In this document: piece by piece, positions 7,302 through 15,503 of the stretch
Layout of the letters: each line of letters opens with the position of its first letter
Position numbering within the stretch: the first letter of the stretch is position 1
Assembly (NCBI GenBank): GCA_043783625.1
Contig: JAYVZE010000100.1
Location: forward strand, 1 to 44,434
Reading direction: 5' to 3'
DNA from: JAFDVL01 sp043783625
GTDB taxonomy: Bacteria > Acidobacteriota > Blastocatellia > RBC074
Length of the DNA stretch: 44,434 nucleotides
Translations under genes and position numbers: made by a program
Notes under the pieces: generated by a model
Database searches by the model: none
The model's input: only the letters and a program-made list of their open reading frames with translations
Told to the model about the DNA's origin: nothing

Positions 7302-7376
7302 TTCTCACCACACGTTAGAATGCTTTTTGCCTAATCGCAATATCCCGAATAATTCCGATCACAGTGAGGTTTAGCA

Positions 7377-7826
7377 ATGGCACTAAAAGATAAAGAAAAA
7401 CAGGATTATGACAGCTATGAAAGTATGCTCAATCAACCATTAGAGCCAATCAACCGGACGCGCGGCGCGGGTGGAACTTCGGGCGGTGTCGGGACGTTTT
7501 TGATTGGTTTGGCAATGGCGATTGCGGGCGGTTATTTATTCTTGCAAAACGTAAATGTGTACACGTCGCCGTGGCTGATTTATGGCTACAACGGGTTCGG
7601 GATGTCGCTGTTTCCGTTGTTGGCAGGAATCGGGATGCTGTTTTTCAACGGTAAATCGAAGGTCGGTTGGCTGCTGACTTTTGCTGGAGCGATTATTATT
7701 TTCGTTGGCATCATCGCCAATCTGAATGTTTATTTTCAAAATCAGAGCTTGTTCAATGTGCTGACGATCCTGATTTTATTGGTCGGCGGACTTGGATTAG
7801 TCGCAAGATCGTTGAAAGAGAAATGA
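7377..7826 (+). CDS. small integral membrane protein of unknown function
   Basis: 149 aa. A charged N-terminal stretch of about 30 residues (MALKDKEKQDYDSYESML) with a glycine-rich linker (GAGGTSGG) precedes four hydrophobic segments, approximately residues 38-58, 70-90, 97-115 and 124-143. GAGGT lies 7 bases before the ATG. I do not recognise a named family. It lies divergent from the uracil-DNA glycosylase and ends 10 bases before a large dispersed palindrome. Confidence 0.75.
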   Translation: MALKDKEKQDYDSYESMLNQPLEPINRTRGAGGTSGGVGTFLIGLAMAIAGGYLFLQNVNVYTSPWLIYGYNGFGMSLFPLLAGIGMLFFNGKSKVGWLLTFAGAIIIFVGIIANLNVYFQNQSLFNVLTILILLVGGLGLVARSLKEK

Positions 7827-7835
7827 TTTTTTTCA

Positions 7836-8002
7836 GCCACGAATTAACGCGAATTTTCACGAAGAATTTTTAGACAGGATTGACAAGGTTTATGACAAGA
7901 TTTTCAAGATGTACCAATCAATGAATTATATTCCTGTGCATCCTGAAAAATCTTGTTAATCCTGTCTGATTTAATTCGTGAAAATTCGCGTTAATTCGTG
8001 GC
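7836..8002. repeat. large dispersed palindrome with 28-bp perfect arms
   Basis: The arms at 7836-7863 and 7975-8002 are perfect 28-base inverse complements (GCCACGAATTAACGCG...). A second, imperfect inner arm pair begins AGACAGGATT on the left and has ATCCTGTCT on the right, the same core as in the repeat at 43048-43130. The right end stops 9 bases before the ABC transporter start codon, so this element forms that gene's 5' untranslated region and would place its ribosome-binding site next to a long hairpin. Confidence 0.85.
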
Positions 8003-8011
8003 AAGAAATAT

Positions 8012-9781
8012 ATGACGAAATACCCAACCGGCAACGCGTGGTTGCTGAGCTATCAAAAAAAATATCTCTGGCGTTTGATCGCAGGCACATTGTTTGTGCT
8101 TGGCTCAACGATCTTCAGTGTCTTCGTTCCCAACCAGGTTGGCAAAGCGATTGACGAATTAAAAACTGCTGGCGTCACCATCGAAATCATTTCGCAGCAT
8201 GCTTTCTTAATTATTTGTGCCAGCATTGTCAGCGGCTGTTTTTTGTATCTGCAACGCCGTACGCTGATCAACATGTCGCGTTTTATCGAATACGATTTGC
8301 GGAATGATTTTTATGCACACCTGCAAAAACTCCCGCTGCAATTTTATCAGGATAATCGCACCGGAGACCTGATGGCACGGTCTACGAATGACCTCGGCGC
8401 AGTCCGTCAAATTGTCGGTCCCGCGATTATGTACGGCGAAGGTACGCTCTTTCGCTGCTTGATTGTGATTCCAATTATGTTCACGATTAGTTGGAAATTG
8501 ACCCTGATTTTATTGATTACGATGCCGCTCGTGTCGCTGACAGTGAAATGGTTCGGACAACAAATTCACATCCGCTTTGAAAAAATTCAGGAATTTTTCT
8601 CTGACATCACCGCCCGTGCCCAGGAGAATTTGAACGGCGTCCGCGTGATTCGTGCCTACGCGCAGGAACAATCCGAAATCTCAAATTTCGACAAACTCAA
8701 TCAGCAATATGTTGACCGCAATCTTGATTTAGTGAAGCTCTCCGCCGTTTTTCGTCCGTTGATGCAATTTCTGATTGGCCTCGGATTTGCTGCAATTTTA
8801 TGGTACGGCGGCAGAGAGACTGCGCTGGGCAAGATGTCGCTCGGAGATTTTGCCGCCTTCAATTTATATTTGGAGCAATTAATTTGGCCGCTGATTGCGA
8901 TGGGCTACGTGACAAATTTGGTGCAGCGCGGCACGGCAAGCCTGAAGCGGATGCACGAGATTATGCAGGTGGAACCGGCGATTGCGGATGCTGCGAGTCA
9001 GTACTCTGACCGTGAGGGAGTGGGTCATTTGCAAGGCAAAATTGAATTTAAAAACCTGACGTTTCGATATTCTGAAACTACGCCGGAAGTTCTGCGCGAC
9101 ATCAATTTGACTATCGAACCCGGTCAAACCGTAGCCTTCATCGGACGCACTGGTTCGGGTAAATCTACGTTGATGAATTTAGTTCCTCGTTTGCTTGATG
9201 CTGCGCCGGGAATGGTATTCATTAACGATCAGCCGATTCGTGAAATCGCGCTGCGACACTTACGTGAAAGCATCGGCTACGTCACACAGGAAACATTTTT
9301 GTTCAGCGAAACGCTCGGCGAAAATATCGCGTTTGGTGTAGACAAATCCGAAACTCCAAACATCGCCCGCGCCGCCGCCGTAGCAGGTTTGGCGGATGAC
9401 ATCAGCGGCTTCCCGAAACAATACGAAACGCTCGTTGGCGAACGCGGCATCACACTTTCCGGCGGACAAAAACAGCGTACCGCGATTGCCCGTGCGATTA
9501 TGCGCGAACCGAAAATCCTGATTATGGACGACGCGCTTTCCGCCGTAGACACGTACACCGAAGAAAAGATATTGTCAGGGCTTCGCGGCGTCATGAAAGG
9601 TCGCACTTCGCTGATCGTCGCGCACCGAATTTCTACAGTGAAAGATGCCGATATGATTTGTGTCCTGGATCACGGACGCATCGTCGAACGCGGTACGCAC
9701 GAAGAATTGATGCGGATTGGCGGCGAATATGCTGATTTGTATGAACGTCAGTTGTTGGAAGAGGAATTGGCGGCGAGTTGA
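8012..9781 (+). CDS. ABC exporter, fused permease and ATPase (MsbA/MDR type)
   Basis: 589-aa half-transporter working as a homo- or heterodimer in the inner membrane to export lipids, drugs or peptides. The N-terminal half has about six membrane helices (for example LIAGTLFVLGSTIFSVFVP). The intracellular-loop pattern DLRNDFYAHLQKLPLQFYQDNRTGDLMARSTND is typical of this class. The nucleotide-binding domain has Walker A GRTGSGKST (around residue 378), the signature LSGGQKQR (around 482), Walker B ILIMDDALS and the H-loop VAHR. No partner half-transporter is adjacent. It has no good Shine-Dalgarno sequence because a palindromic repeat lies directly upstream. Its stop overlaps a TTG that could start the ATPase gene behind it. 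Confidence 0.93.
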   Translation: MTKYPTGNAWLLSYQKKYLWRLIAGTLFVLGSTIFSVFVPNQVGKAIDELKTAGVTIEIISQHAFLIICASIVSGCFLYLQRRTLINMSRFIEYDLRNDFYAHLQKLPLQFYQDNRTGDLMARSTNDLGAVRQIVGPAIMYGEGTLFRCLIVIPIMFTISWKLTLILLITMPLVSLTVKWFGQQIHIRFEKIQEFFSDITARAQENLNGVRVIRAYAQEQSEISNFDKLNQQYVDRNLDLVKLSAVFRPLMQFLIGLGFAAILWYGGRETALGKMSLGDFAAFNLYLEQLIWPLIAMGYVTNLVQRGTASLKRMHEIMQVEPAIADAASQYSDREGVGHLQGKIEFKNLTFRYSETTPEVLRDINLTIEPGQTVAFIGRTGSGKSTLMNLVPRLLDAAPGMVFINDQPIREIALRHLRESIGYVTQETFLFSETLGENIAFGVDKSETPNIARAAAVAGLADDISGFPKQYETLVGERGITLSGGQKQRTAIARAIMREPKILIMDDALSAVDTYTEEKILSGLRGVMKGRTSLIVAHRISTVKDADMICVLDHGRIVERGTHEELMRIGGEYADLYERQLLEEELAAS

Positions 9782-9786
9782 AATTT

Positions 9787-11112
9787 ATGAATGAAGAGAC
9801 CCCTTACGTTAAGTTGCGATTACATAGTCTAGCTGTGCGTAATTACAAATCGCTCAAGAAGGTGACATTTTCTCCTGAAAATTTTGCCGCAATTATTGGC
9901 CCGAATGCAGCAGGGAAGTCTAATTTCGCTAGCGCGATACATTTTCTTTCTGAGGTTTATAAATTAGGGTTAGAAACCGCTGTTGCTAACAAAGGTGGTT
10001 ATGAAAACATTGCTTTTAGAAGAAGCAGTAGAAGCAAAGCACCAATAGAATTTGAAGTTGTACTTGAAATGGGCGGCTCAGAAATTCATCAGCAGATCAG
10101 TGACATTACTACTTATGTAACACCGGGCTATGGTAAGCACTGGAAAGTTTGTCACCGTTTTTCATTTACCACTACTGGCAAAGGAATTAGGCAGCCATTT
10201 CACATAGTGGAAGAAAGTTTTGTTATCAAAGCTACTTGCGAGCATGCAACCGACAAAGAGATTGTCAAGATAACCAGAAACATAGCCGATGAGCTAATGG
10301 TTGAGACTGTCAACAATGATCCTGTCGCAATGCTTTATAAAGGAGAGGTGAAAAGTACTTTTCAGGCGATTTCAAGGAGCTTGGGAAGTGCCGCAGATTT
10401 TCGCTCTAAATCATCACTTTTTATTGAGGAAAAAGCGGTTGGACTACTCCAGTTTTTCGCTAAATTTGTTGCTGGATTTAAGGTCTACCAGTTTTCTAAT
10501 TCGTTTACACGGCAACCCGGCGTTCCCTTGCCTAATCCAGCACTCTCACCTTTAGGAGAAAATCTTCCCGGCATTATTGATTGGATGCAACTTAACTCGC
10601 CGGGGACCTGGCAGCTTGTCAAGTCTGGAATGCAGGACATCATGCCAAGTTTGCAAACAATAAATATTGAGACCCTACATAATAAGCGATTAGGTATTTT
10701 TTTTACGGAGGAAGGGGTGACTCGTCCCTGGGGAGTAGAAGAGCTTTCTGATGGAACAATGCATGCTTTGGCAATATTAGTTGCAGTCGCTGATTCACGT
10801 AATAGTTTACTTTTGCTAGAAGAACCAGAGAACTCGGTTCACCCTTGGATAGTAAGAGTTATCGTCAATCATTTGCGGGAGATCAGCCAGTATACAAATG
10901 TGATTGTGACCTCACATTCTCCTATCCTGACCAACTTGCTAAGACCAGAAGAAATTTGGATTGCATCTCGGAGAAAAGGCGAAACTACTCTTAATAAATT
11001 AACAATGCTTGACCCGTCAGTTAAAGAAGGTTGGGAAAATGGCGATTTTCGCTTATCTGAATTTCTGGACTCAGGTGCAGTGGGTCAAAGTGTACCGGGA
11101 GGTGGTTGGTGA
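9787..11112 (+). CDS. AAA family ATPase (RecF/OLD-like), pair 1
   Basis: 441-aa ABC/SMC-like ATPase. It opens with RLHSLAVRNYKSLKKVTFSP, the RecF/OLD N-terminal strand pattern, then Walker A GPNAAGKSNF (about residues 38-47). The middle region is an unrecognised insertion. The C-terminal half has the signature-like EELSDGT, Walker B LLLLEEPENSVHP and the switch histidine in VTSHSP. The ATG at 9787 was chosen; a TTG at 9778 overlapping the ABC gene is possible. It overlaps the following TOPRIM-like gene by 7 bases. A two-gene ATPase plus nuclease-like unit resembles PARIS (AriA/AriB), AbiL and split OLD defence modules; the defence role is inference. A/T-ending codons look more frequent than in the flanking genes. 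Confidence 0.85.
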   Translation: MNEETPYVKLRLHSLAVRNYKSLKKVTFSPENFAAIIGPNAAGKSNFASAIHFLSEVYKLGLETAVANKGGYENIAFRRSSRSKAPIEFEVVLEMGGSEIHQQISDITTYVTPGYGKHWKVCHRFSFTTTGKGIRQPFHIVEESFVIKATCEHATDKEIVKITRNIADELMVETVNNDPVAMLYKGEVKSTFQAISRSLGSAADFRSKSSLFIEEKAVGLLQFFAKFVAGFKVYQFSNSFTRQPGVPLPNPALSPLGENLPGIIDWMQLNSPGTWQLVKSGMQDIMPSLQTINIETLHNKRLGIFFTEEGVTRPWGVEELSDGTMHALAILVAVADSRNSLLLLEEPENSVHPWIVRVIVNHLREISQYTNVIVTSHSPILTNLLRPEEIWIASRRKGETTLNKLTMLDPSVKEGWENGDFRLSEFLDSGAVGQSVPGGGW

Positions 11113-11732
11113 AAATCGGGATCATTGTTGATGGTGACGCCGAGATGGAGGCGTTAAAGCTTCTTACGAAACGGCTCGCAATTGAAGGAATTCAGATTCT
11201 CGCGCCAATCTATGCAAACATGCAACCAAAAGCATCAGCGGGACAAATTGCACGAGCCGCAGTTGATAAATTAGGTATCCTAAAGAATAAACAAGCGGCA
11301 AGAGTTGTTGTGCTGATTGATCGGGAAAACCGGACTGAGTGTACTGGCGATTGGGCTAAACAACTCGAAGAAGCGTTTCAGCAATTGGGGCATTCTCAGG
11401 TTCGTGTAGTTGTAAAAAATCGAAAATTTGAGAATTGGTTGATTTCAGATGTTAATGTATTTAAGGCACCTAGCAACCGCTACAAGATAACGGCTAGTTT
11501 TAAGAAAGCCGTCATAGCTGATAAAGCAGATTCTATAGCTGATGCAGAAAAGTTACTGAACTCAATAATTATTAAAAACGCATACCATAAACGTCGAGAT
11601 GCTCAAAAAATTACATCTGCACAAGATGTAATTATAATGGCTGAAAATTCCCGATCATTCCGTCGCTTTCTTCGGCTTCTTGACCATCCGTACTATCAAG
11701 ATCAAAGCAAGTTACCGTACAAGAGAAAATAG
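11106..11732 (+). CDS. TOPRIM/DUF4276-like partner protein, pair 1
   Basis: 208-aa soluble protein. It begins KIGIIVDGDAEMEAL, which sits where DUF4276 and TOPRIM proteins have their glutamate strand (ILVEGxTE), and has VVVLIDRENRTEC at the place of the second acidic motif, followed by KNRKFENWLISD. The fit to DUF4276 is weaker than for the second pair, and the first glutamate is replaced by aspartate (VDGDAE). The start (GTG at 11106) overlaps the ATPase gene, indicating translational coupling. The likely role, by analogy with AriB and OLD C-terminal domains, is a nuclease or effector switched by the ATPase. That is inference. Confidence 0.65.
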   Translation: MVKIGIIVDGDAEMEALKLLTKRLAIEGIQILAPIYANMQPKASAGQIARAAVDKLGILKNKQAARVVVLIDRENRTECTGDWAKQLEEAFQQLGHSQVRVVVKNRKFENWLISDVNVFKAPSNRYKITASFKKAVIADKADSIADAEKLLNSIIIKNAYHKRRDAQKITSAQDVIIMAENSRSFRRFLRLLDHPYYQDQSKLPYKRK

Positions 11733-11920
11733 CACAGCTCAAACTACGACCACTCACGTCTTGCCGATAGGATGGAGCGCAGGAATAGTTGTTTGCGCAA
11801 AAGGAAGATGGTTATTGGTAGGTTGTAATCGAAGCTAAAGGTTTAGTTGCATCTTACCTGCTGCGATCACAGATACCGAAAATCAATCAGACTCTTATCG
11901 AACAATAATAGGAACTCCTA

Positions 11921-12769
11921 ATGCAGCTACTATCCCACATTGTTACATCCGCCTTTTGTTTGTTATTTACGCTCTCCACTCACGCGCAATCATCCGACCC
12001 GCCGCGCCCATTACTCGCCAACATAGCCCACGCCGATATTGATCCAACGCCTTATCTCATCAGTGAAAAATATGATGGTGTACGCGCATTGTGGGACGGG
12101 CAAAGGCTTCGTTCGCGAGCGGGAAATGTCATCGCTGCGCCTGCTTGGTTTCTGGCGAAATTGCCGAAACACGCGCTTGATGGAGAGTTGTGGGTGGGGC
12201 GTGGGCAGTTTGAGAAATTGTCGGGGTATGTGCGCAAAATTTCACCGCAGGACGCGGAATGGCGGCAGATAAAATACATGGTGTTTGAATTGCCTGATGC
12301 ATCGGGGACATTCGCGGAGCGTTACGAGAATCTGAAACGAATCGTTGCGCAGGCAAATTTTTCGCAGCTCATCGCCGTCGAGCAATACCGCCTTACCGAT
12401 AATGCAGCACTCCAACGCAAACTCGCAGAAGTTGTTCGCGGTGGCGGCGAAGGCTTGATGCTCCATCGTGCTGATGCGCCTTATATTACGGGGCGCAACG
12501 ATGCTTTGCTGAAATTGAAACCGCTGGATGATGCAGAGGCGACGGTGATTGGCTATGTGCCAGGCAAGAGAAAATACGAAGGTAAAATGGGCGCGTTGCA
12601 AGTCGAAACGGCGGACGGCAAACGCTTCCAAATTGGCACAGGGTTTACAGATGCTGTCCGCGCCAATCCACCTGCCATCGGGACGCTCGTGACGTATACT
12701 TATCGCGGTTTGACGAAAAACGGATTGCCGCGTTTTGCGAGCTATTTGCGCGTGCGGGAAAAGTTTTGA
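11921..12769 (+). CDS. ligE: ATP-dependent DNA ligase, LigE type, periplasmic
   Basis: 282-aa minimal ATP-dependent DNA ligase with a Sec signal peptide (residues 1-22, ending THAQS), the hallmark of the Lig E group thought to act on extracellular or incoming DNA. The adenylation lysine is K50 in motif I SEKYDGVRA. Motif III is DGELW, motif IV EGLMLH, motif V LLKLKP, followed by a short OB domain (EATVIGYVPGKRKYEGKMGAL). AGGA lies 8 bases before the ATG. About 190 bases upstream, between this gene and the ATPase pair, contain nothing I recognise. A long palindrome follows the stop. Confidence 0.88.
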   Translation: MQLLSHIVTSAFCLLFTLSTHAQSSDPPRPLLANIAHADIDPTPYLISEKYDGVRALWDGQRLRSRAGNVIAAPAWFLAKLPKHALDGELWVGRGQFEKLSGYVRKISPQDAEWRQIKYMVFELPDASGTFAERYENLKRIVAQANFSQLIAVEQYRLTDNAALQRKLAEVVRGGGEGLMLHRADAPYITGRNDALLKLKPLDDAEATVIGYVPGKRKYEGKMGALQVETADGKRFQIGTGFTDAVRANPPAIGTLVTYTYRGLTKNGLPRFASYLRVREKF

Positions 12770-12776
12770 ATACAAC

Positions 12777-12841
12777 GTTCTGAGTACCGCCTTTAGGCGG
12801 CGAAGCTTGTAAAGAATCCGCCTAAAGGCGGTACTCAGAAC
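12777..12841. repeat. dispersed palindrome between ligE and shc, 24-bp arms
   Basis: Arms 12777-12800 and 12818-12841 are perfect 24-base inverse complements around a 17-base loop. Each arm contains a further small palindrome (CCGCCTTTAGGCGG on the left). It starts 7 bases after the ligase stop and ends 11 bases before the cyclase start. It lacks a T-tract, so it fits a dispersed repeat better than a simple terminator. Confidence 0.8.
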
Positions 12842-12852
12842 TCTAAGAAGCG

Positions 12853-14817
12853 ATGATCTCTCTGCAAAATACAACGAATAAAATTACCACCACACGCCTC
12901 ACAGATGCCATCAATCGCGCACAAGAATATTTGCTTGCCCAACAAGAACTCGAAGGATATTGGTGGGCGGAACTCGAAGCGAATGTCACGCTGACCGCTG
13001 AATTTATTATGCTGCACAGGATTCTCGGTACGGATCGTGCGCAGCAGATTCAGCAGGCGGCGCGTTACATTTTGCGTGAACAGCAAGCACACGGCGGATG
13101 GGAATTGTATTACGGCGATGGCGGTGAAATCAGCACTTCGGTCGAAGCGTATTTTGCGCTCAAGTTGGCGGGCGTGAATCCTGACGATGAGCGTATGCAA
13201 AAGGCGCGTGAGTTTATTTTGGCGCGTGGTGGCGTATCCAAATCGCGCGTCTTCACAAAATTACATCTGGCATTATTCGGCGCGTTTCCGTGGGAAGGAA
13301 TTCCTACCTTGCCGCCGTGGTTTATGTTTTTGCCGAAGTGGTTTCCGTTCAATGTGTACTCAATGGCAAGCTGGGCGCGCTCTTCAACTGTGCCGTTATT
13401 AGCGGTGATTGATAAGAAACCCGTGTATGAACGCGGCGTATCGTGTGATGAATTATACGTCGAAGGTTCACAAGCAGCGGCAGATTTTTCACTTAAAAAT
13501 AATGACAATACTTTTGTCGGTTCGTGCTTTTTGTTCGCGGATAAAGTTTTGAAATTCGCGGACAAAATTGGATTGGTTCCGTTACGCGAAAAGGGAATTG
13601 AGGCGGCGCAGCGTTGGGTCATCGAACGTCAGGATCATCCGGGGGATTGGGCGGGTATCATCCCCGCAATGCTGAATTCATTGCTCATGCTTCACTCGCT
13701 CGGTTACAGCAACGATCATCCGTACGTCAAACGCGGACTTGAAGCGATTGACCGATTTGGAATTTCTGAAGGCTCTTCCTTGAGTGGCGAAGCGATGTAT
13801 TACCGCACACAACCTTGCGTTTCTCCGACGTGGGATACAGCACTTGCAGTCAGTGCTTTACTTGATTCAGGGCTTTCGCCTTCGCATCCGAAATTAAAAG
13901 CGGCGGGCGAATGGTTGCTGAGCAAACAGATTTTCAAATACGGCGATTGGGCGGTGTACAACCGCACGGGCAAACCGGCGGGTTGGGCGTTTGAATTTCA
14001 CAACGATTATTACCCCGACGTAGACGACACCGGAGCCGTAGTCCTCGCGCTGCTCCCGCTCAAATTAGACGACGAAAAATACAAGCAAGCAGCCATCAAA
14101 GCCGCGATGGAATGGGCGATGTCAATGCAATGCAAAAACGGAGGCTGGGGCGCGTTCGATGTTGATAACACAAATGAATTGTGGAATCAGATGCCCTACG
14201 GTGATTTGAAAGCGATGATTGATCCGCCGACAGCAGACGTGTCCAGTCGCATTCTCGAAGCACTCGGTCACATCCAAAAAGCGTGGGGAGAAAAACTCTT
14301 CACCGATGCGCAGATGAGTCGTGCGCTGAAATTTTTGCAGGATTTGCAGGAAAGCGACGGCGCGTACTGGGGACGCTGGGGCGTGAATTATATTTATGGG
14401 ACGTATTTGGTTTTAGTCGGATGGCAGGCGATTGGTGTTGGGATGAAGTGCGATGAAGTGACGCGTGCGGCGCAGTGGCTGCGCTCCGTGCAAAACGCCG
14501 ATGGAGGCTGGGGCGAAACCTGCGAGTCATATAAGAAGCCAGAACTGCGCGGCAAAGGCGCAAGCACCGCTTCACAAACGGCGTGGGCGTTAATGGGATT
14601 GATGGCGGCGGGAGATTACGAATCTGACAGCGTGACGAACGGGATTGAATATTTATTGACTACGATGAATGTGGACGGCAGTTGGTCGGAATCAGAATTT
14701 GCCGGTACGGGGTTTCCCGGACATTTTTATATCAACTATCATCAGTATCGGAATCAGTTTCCTTTGACGGCGTTAGGGCGATACAATAAACAGGCAGCCA
14801 AAGTATTATCGGCGTAA
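12853..14817 (+). CDS. shc: squalene-hopene cyclase
   Basis: 654-aa membrane-associated triterpene cyclase that converts squalene to hopene/hopanol for hopanoid membranes. The catalytic acid motif DVDD lies at residues 389-392 (PDVDDTGAV). Several QW repeats are visible (QELEGYWWAELEAN, QQAHGGWELYYGDGG, CKNGGWGAFDVDN, NADGGWGETCESY, NVDGSWSESEFAGTGFPGHFYINY). Length matches the bacterial family (about 630-670 aa). AAGAAG precedes the ATG. The other hopanoid genes (hpn, squalene synthase) are not in the window. It is followed 12 bases later by a Uma2 gene. Confidence 0.96.
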   Translation: MISLQNTTNKITTTRLTDAINRAQEYLLAQQELEGYWWAELEANVTLTAEFIMLHRILGTDRAQQIQQAARYILREQQAHGGWELYYGDGGEISTSVEAYFALKLAGVNPDDERMQKAREFILARGGVSKSRVFTKLHLALFGAFPWEGIPTLPPWFMFLPKWFPFNVYSMASWARSSTVPLLAVIDKKPVYERGVSCDELYVEGSQAAADFSLKNNDNTFVGSCFLFADKVLKFADKIGLVPLREKGIEAAQRWVIERQDHPGDWAGIIPAMLNSLLMLHSLGYSNDHPYVKRGLEAIDRFGISEGSSLSGEAMYYRTQPCVSPTWDTALAVSALLDSGLSPSHPKLKAAGEWLLSKQIFKYGDWAVYNRTGKPAGWAFEFHNDYYPDVDDTGAVVLALLPLKLDDEKYKQAAIKAAMEWAMSMQCKNGGWGAFDVDNTNELWNQMPYGDLKAMIDPPTADVSSRILEALGHIQKAWGEKLFTDAQMSRALKFLQDLQESDGAYWGRWGVNYIYGTYLVLVGWQAIGVGMKCDEVTRAAQWLRSVQNADGGWGETCESYKKPELRGKGASTASQTAWALMGLMAAGDYESDSVTNGIEYLLTTMNVDGSWSESEFAGTGFPGHFYINYHQYRNQFPLTALGRYNKQAAKVLSA

Positions 14818-14829
14818 TGAGGTAAAAAT

Positions 14830-15282
14830 ATGATCGCAGAACTAGAAACAGAGATTGGTGTCGAGGAAAAAGAAATGCCATCATTGAATCACAGTTACAT
14901 TTGCTTGCAAATTACCCGGCAGTTATTGGAAAACCCTGAAATTGAGCCTTTACCTGAACTGACATTAGATATAGATAAAGGACTCACGCCGGATATTTGT
15001 GTGTATCCCAAAGCGAAAATTAAACCCAATTTCCGGCGTGATATTACGAGATTCCCCGACCCGCCGATCTTAGCCATCGAAGTCATTTCCGCCAGCCAGA
15101 ACATTCAGGATTTACTGGTTAAAGCCGACCTGTTAGTCGCGCATGGTGTCAAAGCTGTGTGGACGATTGAACCGTTTACCAATACGATTTTTGTGACGAC
15201 ACGTGACAGAGAAGAAAAATTGACCAATCAAATCGTCGAGAGCGAAGGCATTACAGTGGATTTTCAGCGTATCTTTGGCTAA
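14830..15282 (+). CDS. Uma2 family endonuclease (DUF820)
   Basis: 150-aa protein of the Uma2/DUF820 family, which has a PD-(D/E)XK restriction-nuclease fold. The catalytic acidic pair fits TPDICVYP and LAIEVIS, with a following KADLLVAHGVKAVWTIEP. Many such genes occur in cyanobacteria and Acidobacteria; their biological role is unknown. GAGGT lies 7 bases before the ATG and the gene follows the cyclase by 12 bases, so it probably shares its transcript. A bidirectional terminator follows. Confidence 0.85.
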   Translation: MIAELETEIGVEEKEMPSLNHSYICLQITRQLLENPEIEPLPELTLDIDKGLTPDICVYPKAKIKPNFRRDITRFPDPPILAIEVISASQNIQDLLVKADLLVAHGVKAVWTIEPFTNTIFVTTRDREEKLTNQIVESEGITVDFQRIFG

Positions 15283-15322
15283 CTGTTTCCAGGTAGCAAG
15301 TCGTTCGAGTTCACGCTTCAGC

Positions 15323-15367
15323 AAATAAAGAAAGGGGGAAGCGAAGGCTTCCACCCTTTCTTTATTT
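15323..15367. terminator. bidirectional intrinsic terminator
   Basis: AAATAAAGAAAGGG (15323-15336) pairs perfectly with CCCTTTCTTTATTT (15354-15367), extended inside by GGAAGC/GCTTCC around GAAG. It gives a T-rich 3' side on both strands and separates the shc-Uma2 transcript from the convergent aminotransferase gene. The remaining 15368-15503 shows nothing else. Confidence 0.8.
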
Positions 15368-15503
15368 AGCTACTACTGCTCTTAGCAATGGAGGCACACT
15401 CAAGATCGGAATCATAAGCGTGTTTTCTTTGGTACTACGCGTTTTGTGAAGAGTACGAATCCCTGACCATTTATTCGTCCCAAGTTTTGGAGGCTTAATA
15501 AAA

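Noticed and set aside
7836..8002. CRISPR array
   Set aside because: Repeats are inverted pairs, not regularly spaced direct repeats with unique spacers; no cas genes are present.
12242..12874. 210-codon frame antisense to ligE and the palindrome
   Set aside because: Runs through the palindrome and opposite a complete ligase; basic, cysteine-rich composition is typical of shadow frames.
13110..13622. 170-codon frame antisense to the squalene-hopene cyclase gene
   Set aside because: The sense strand encodes a clear cyclase with conserved motifs; the antisense product has no family features.
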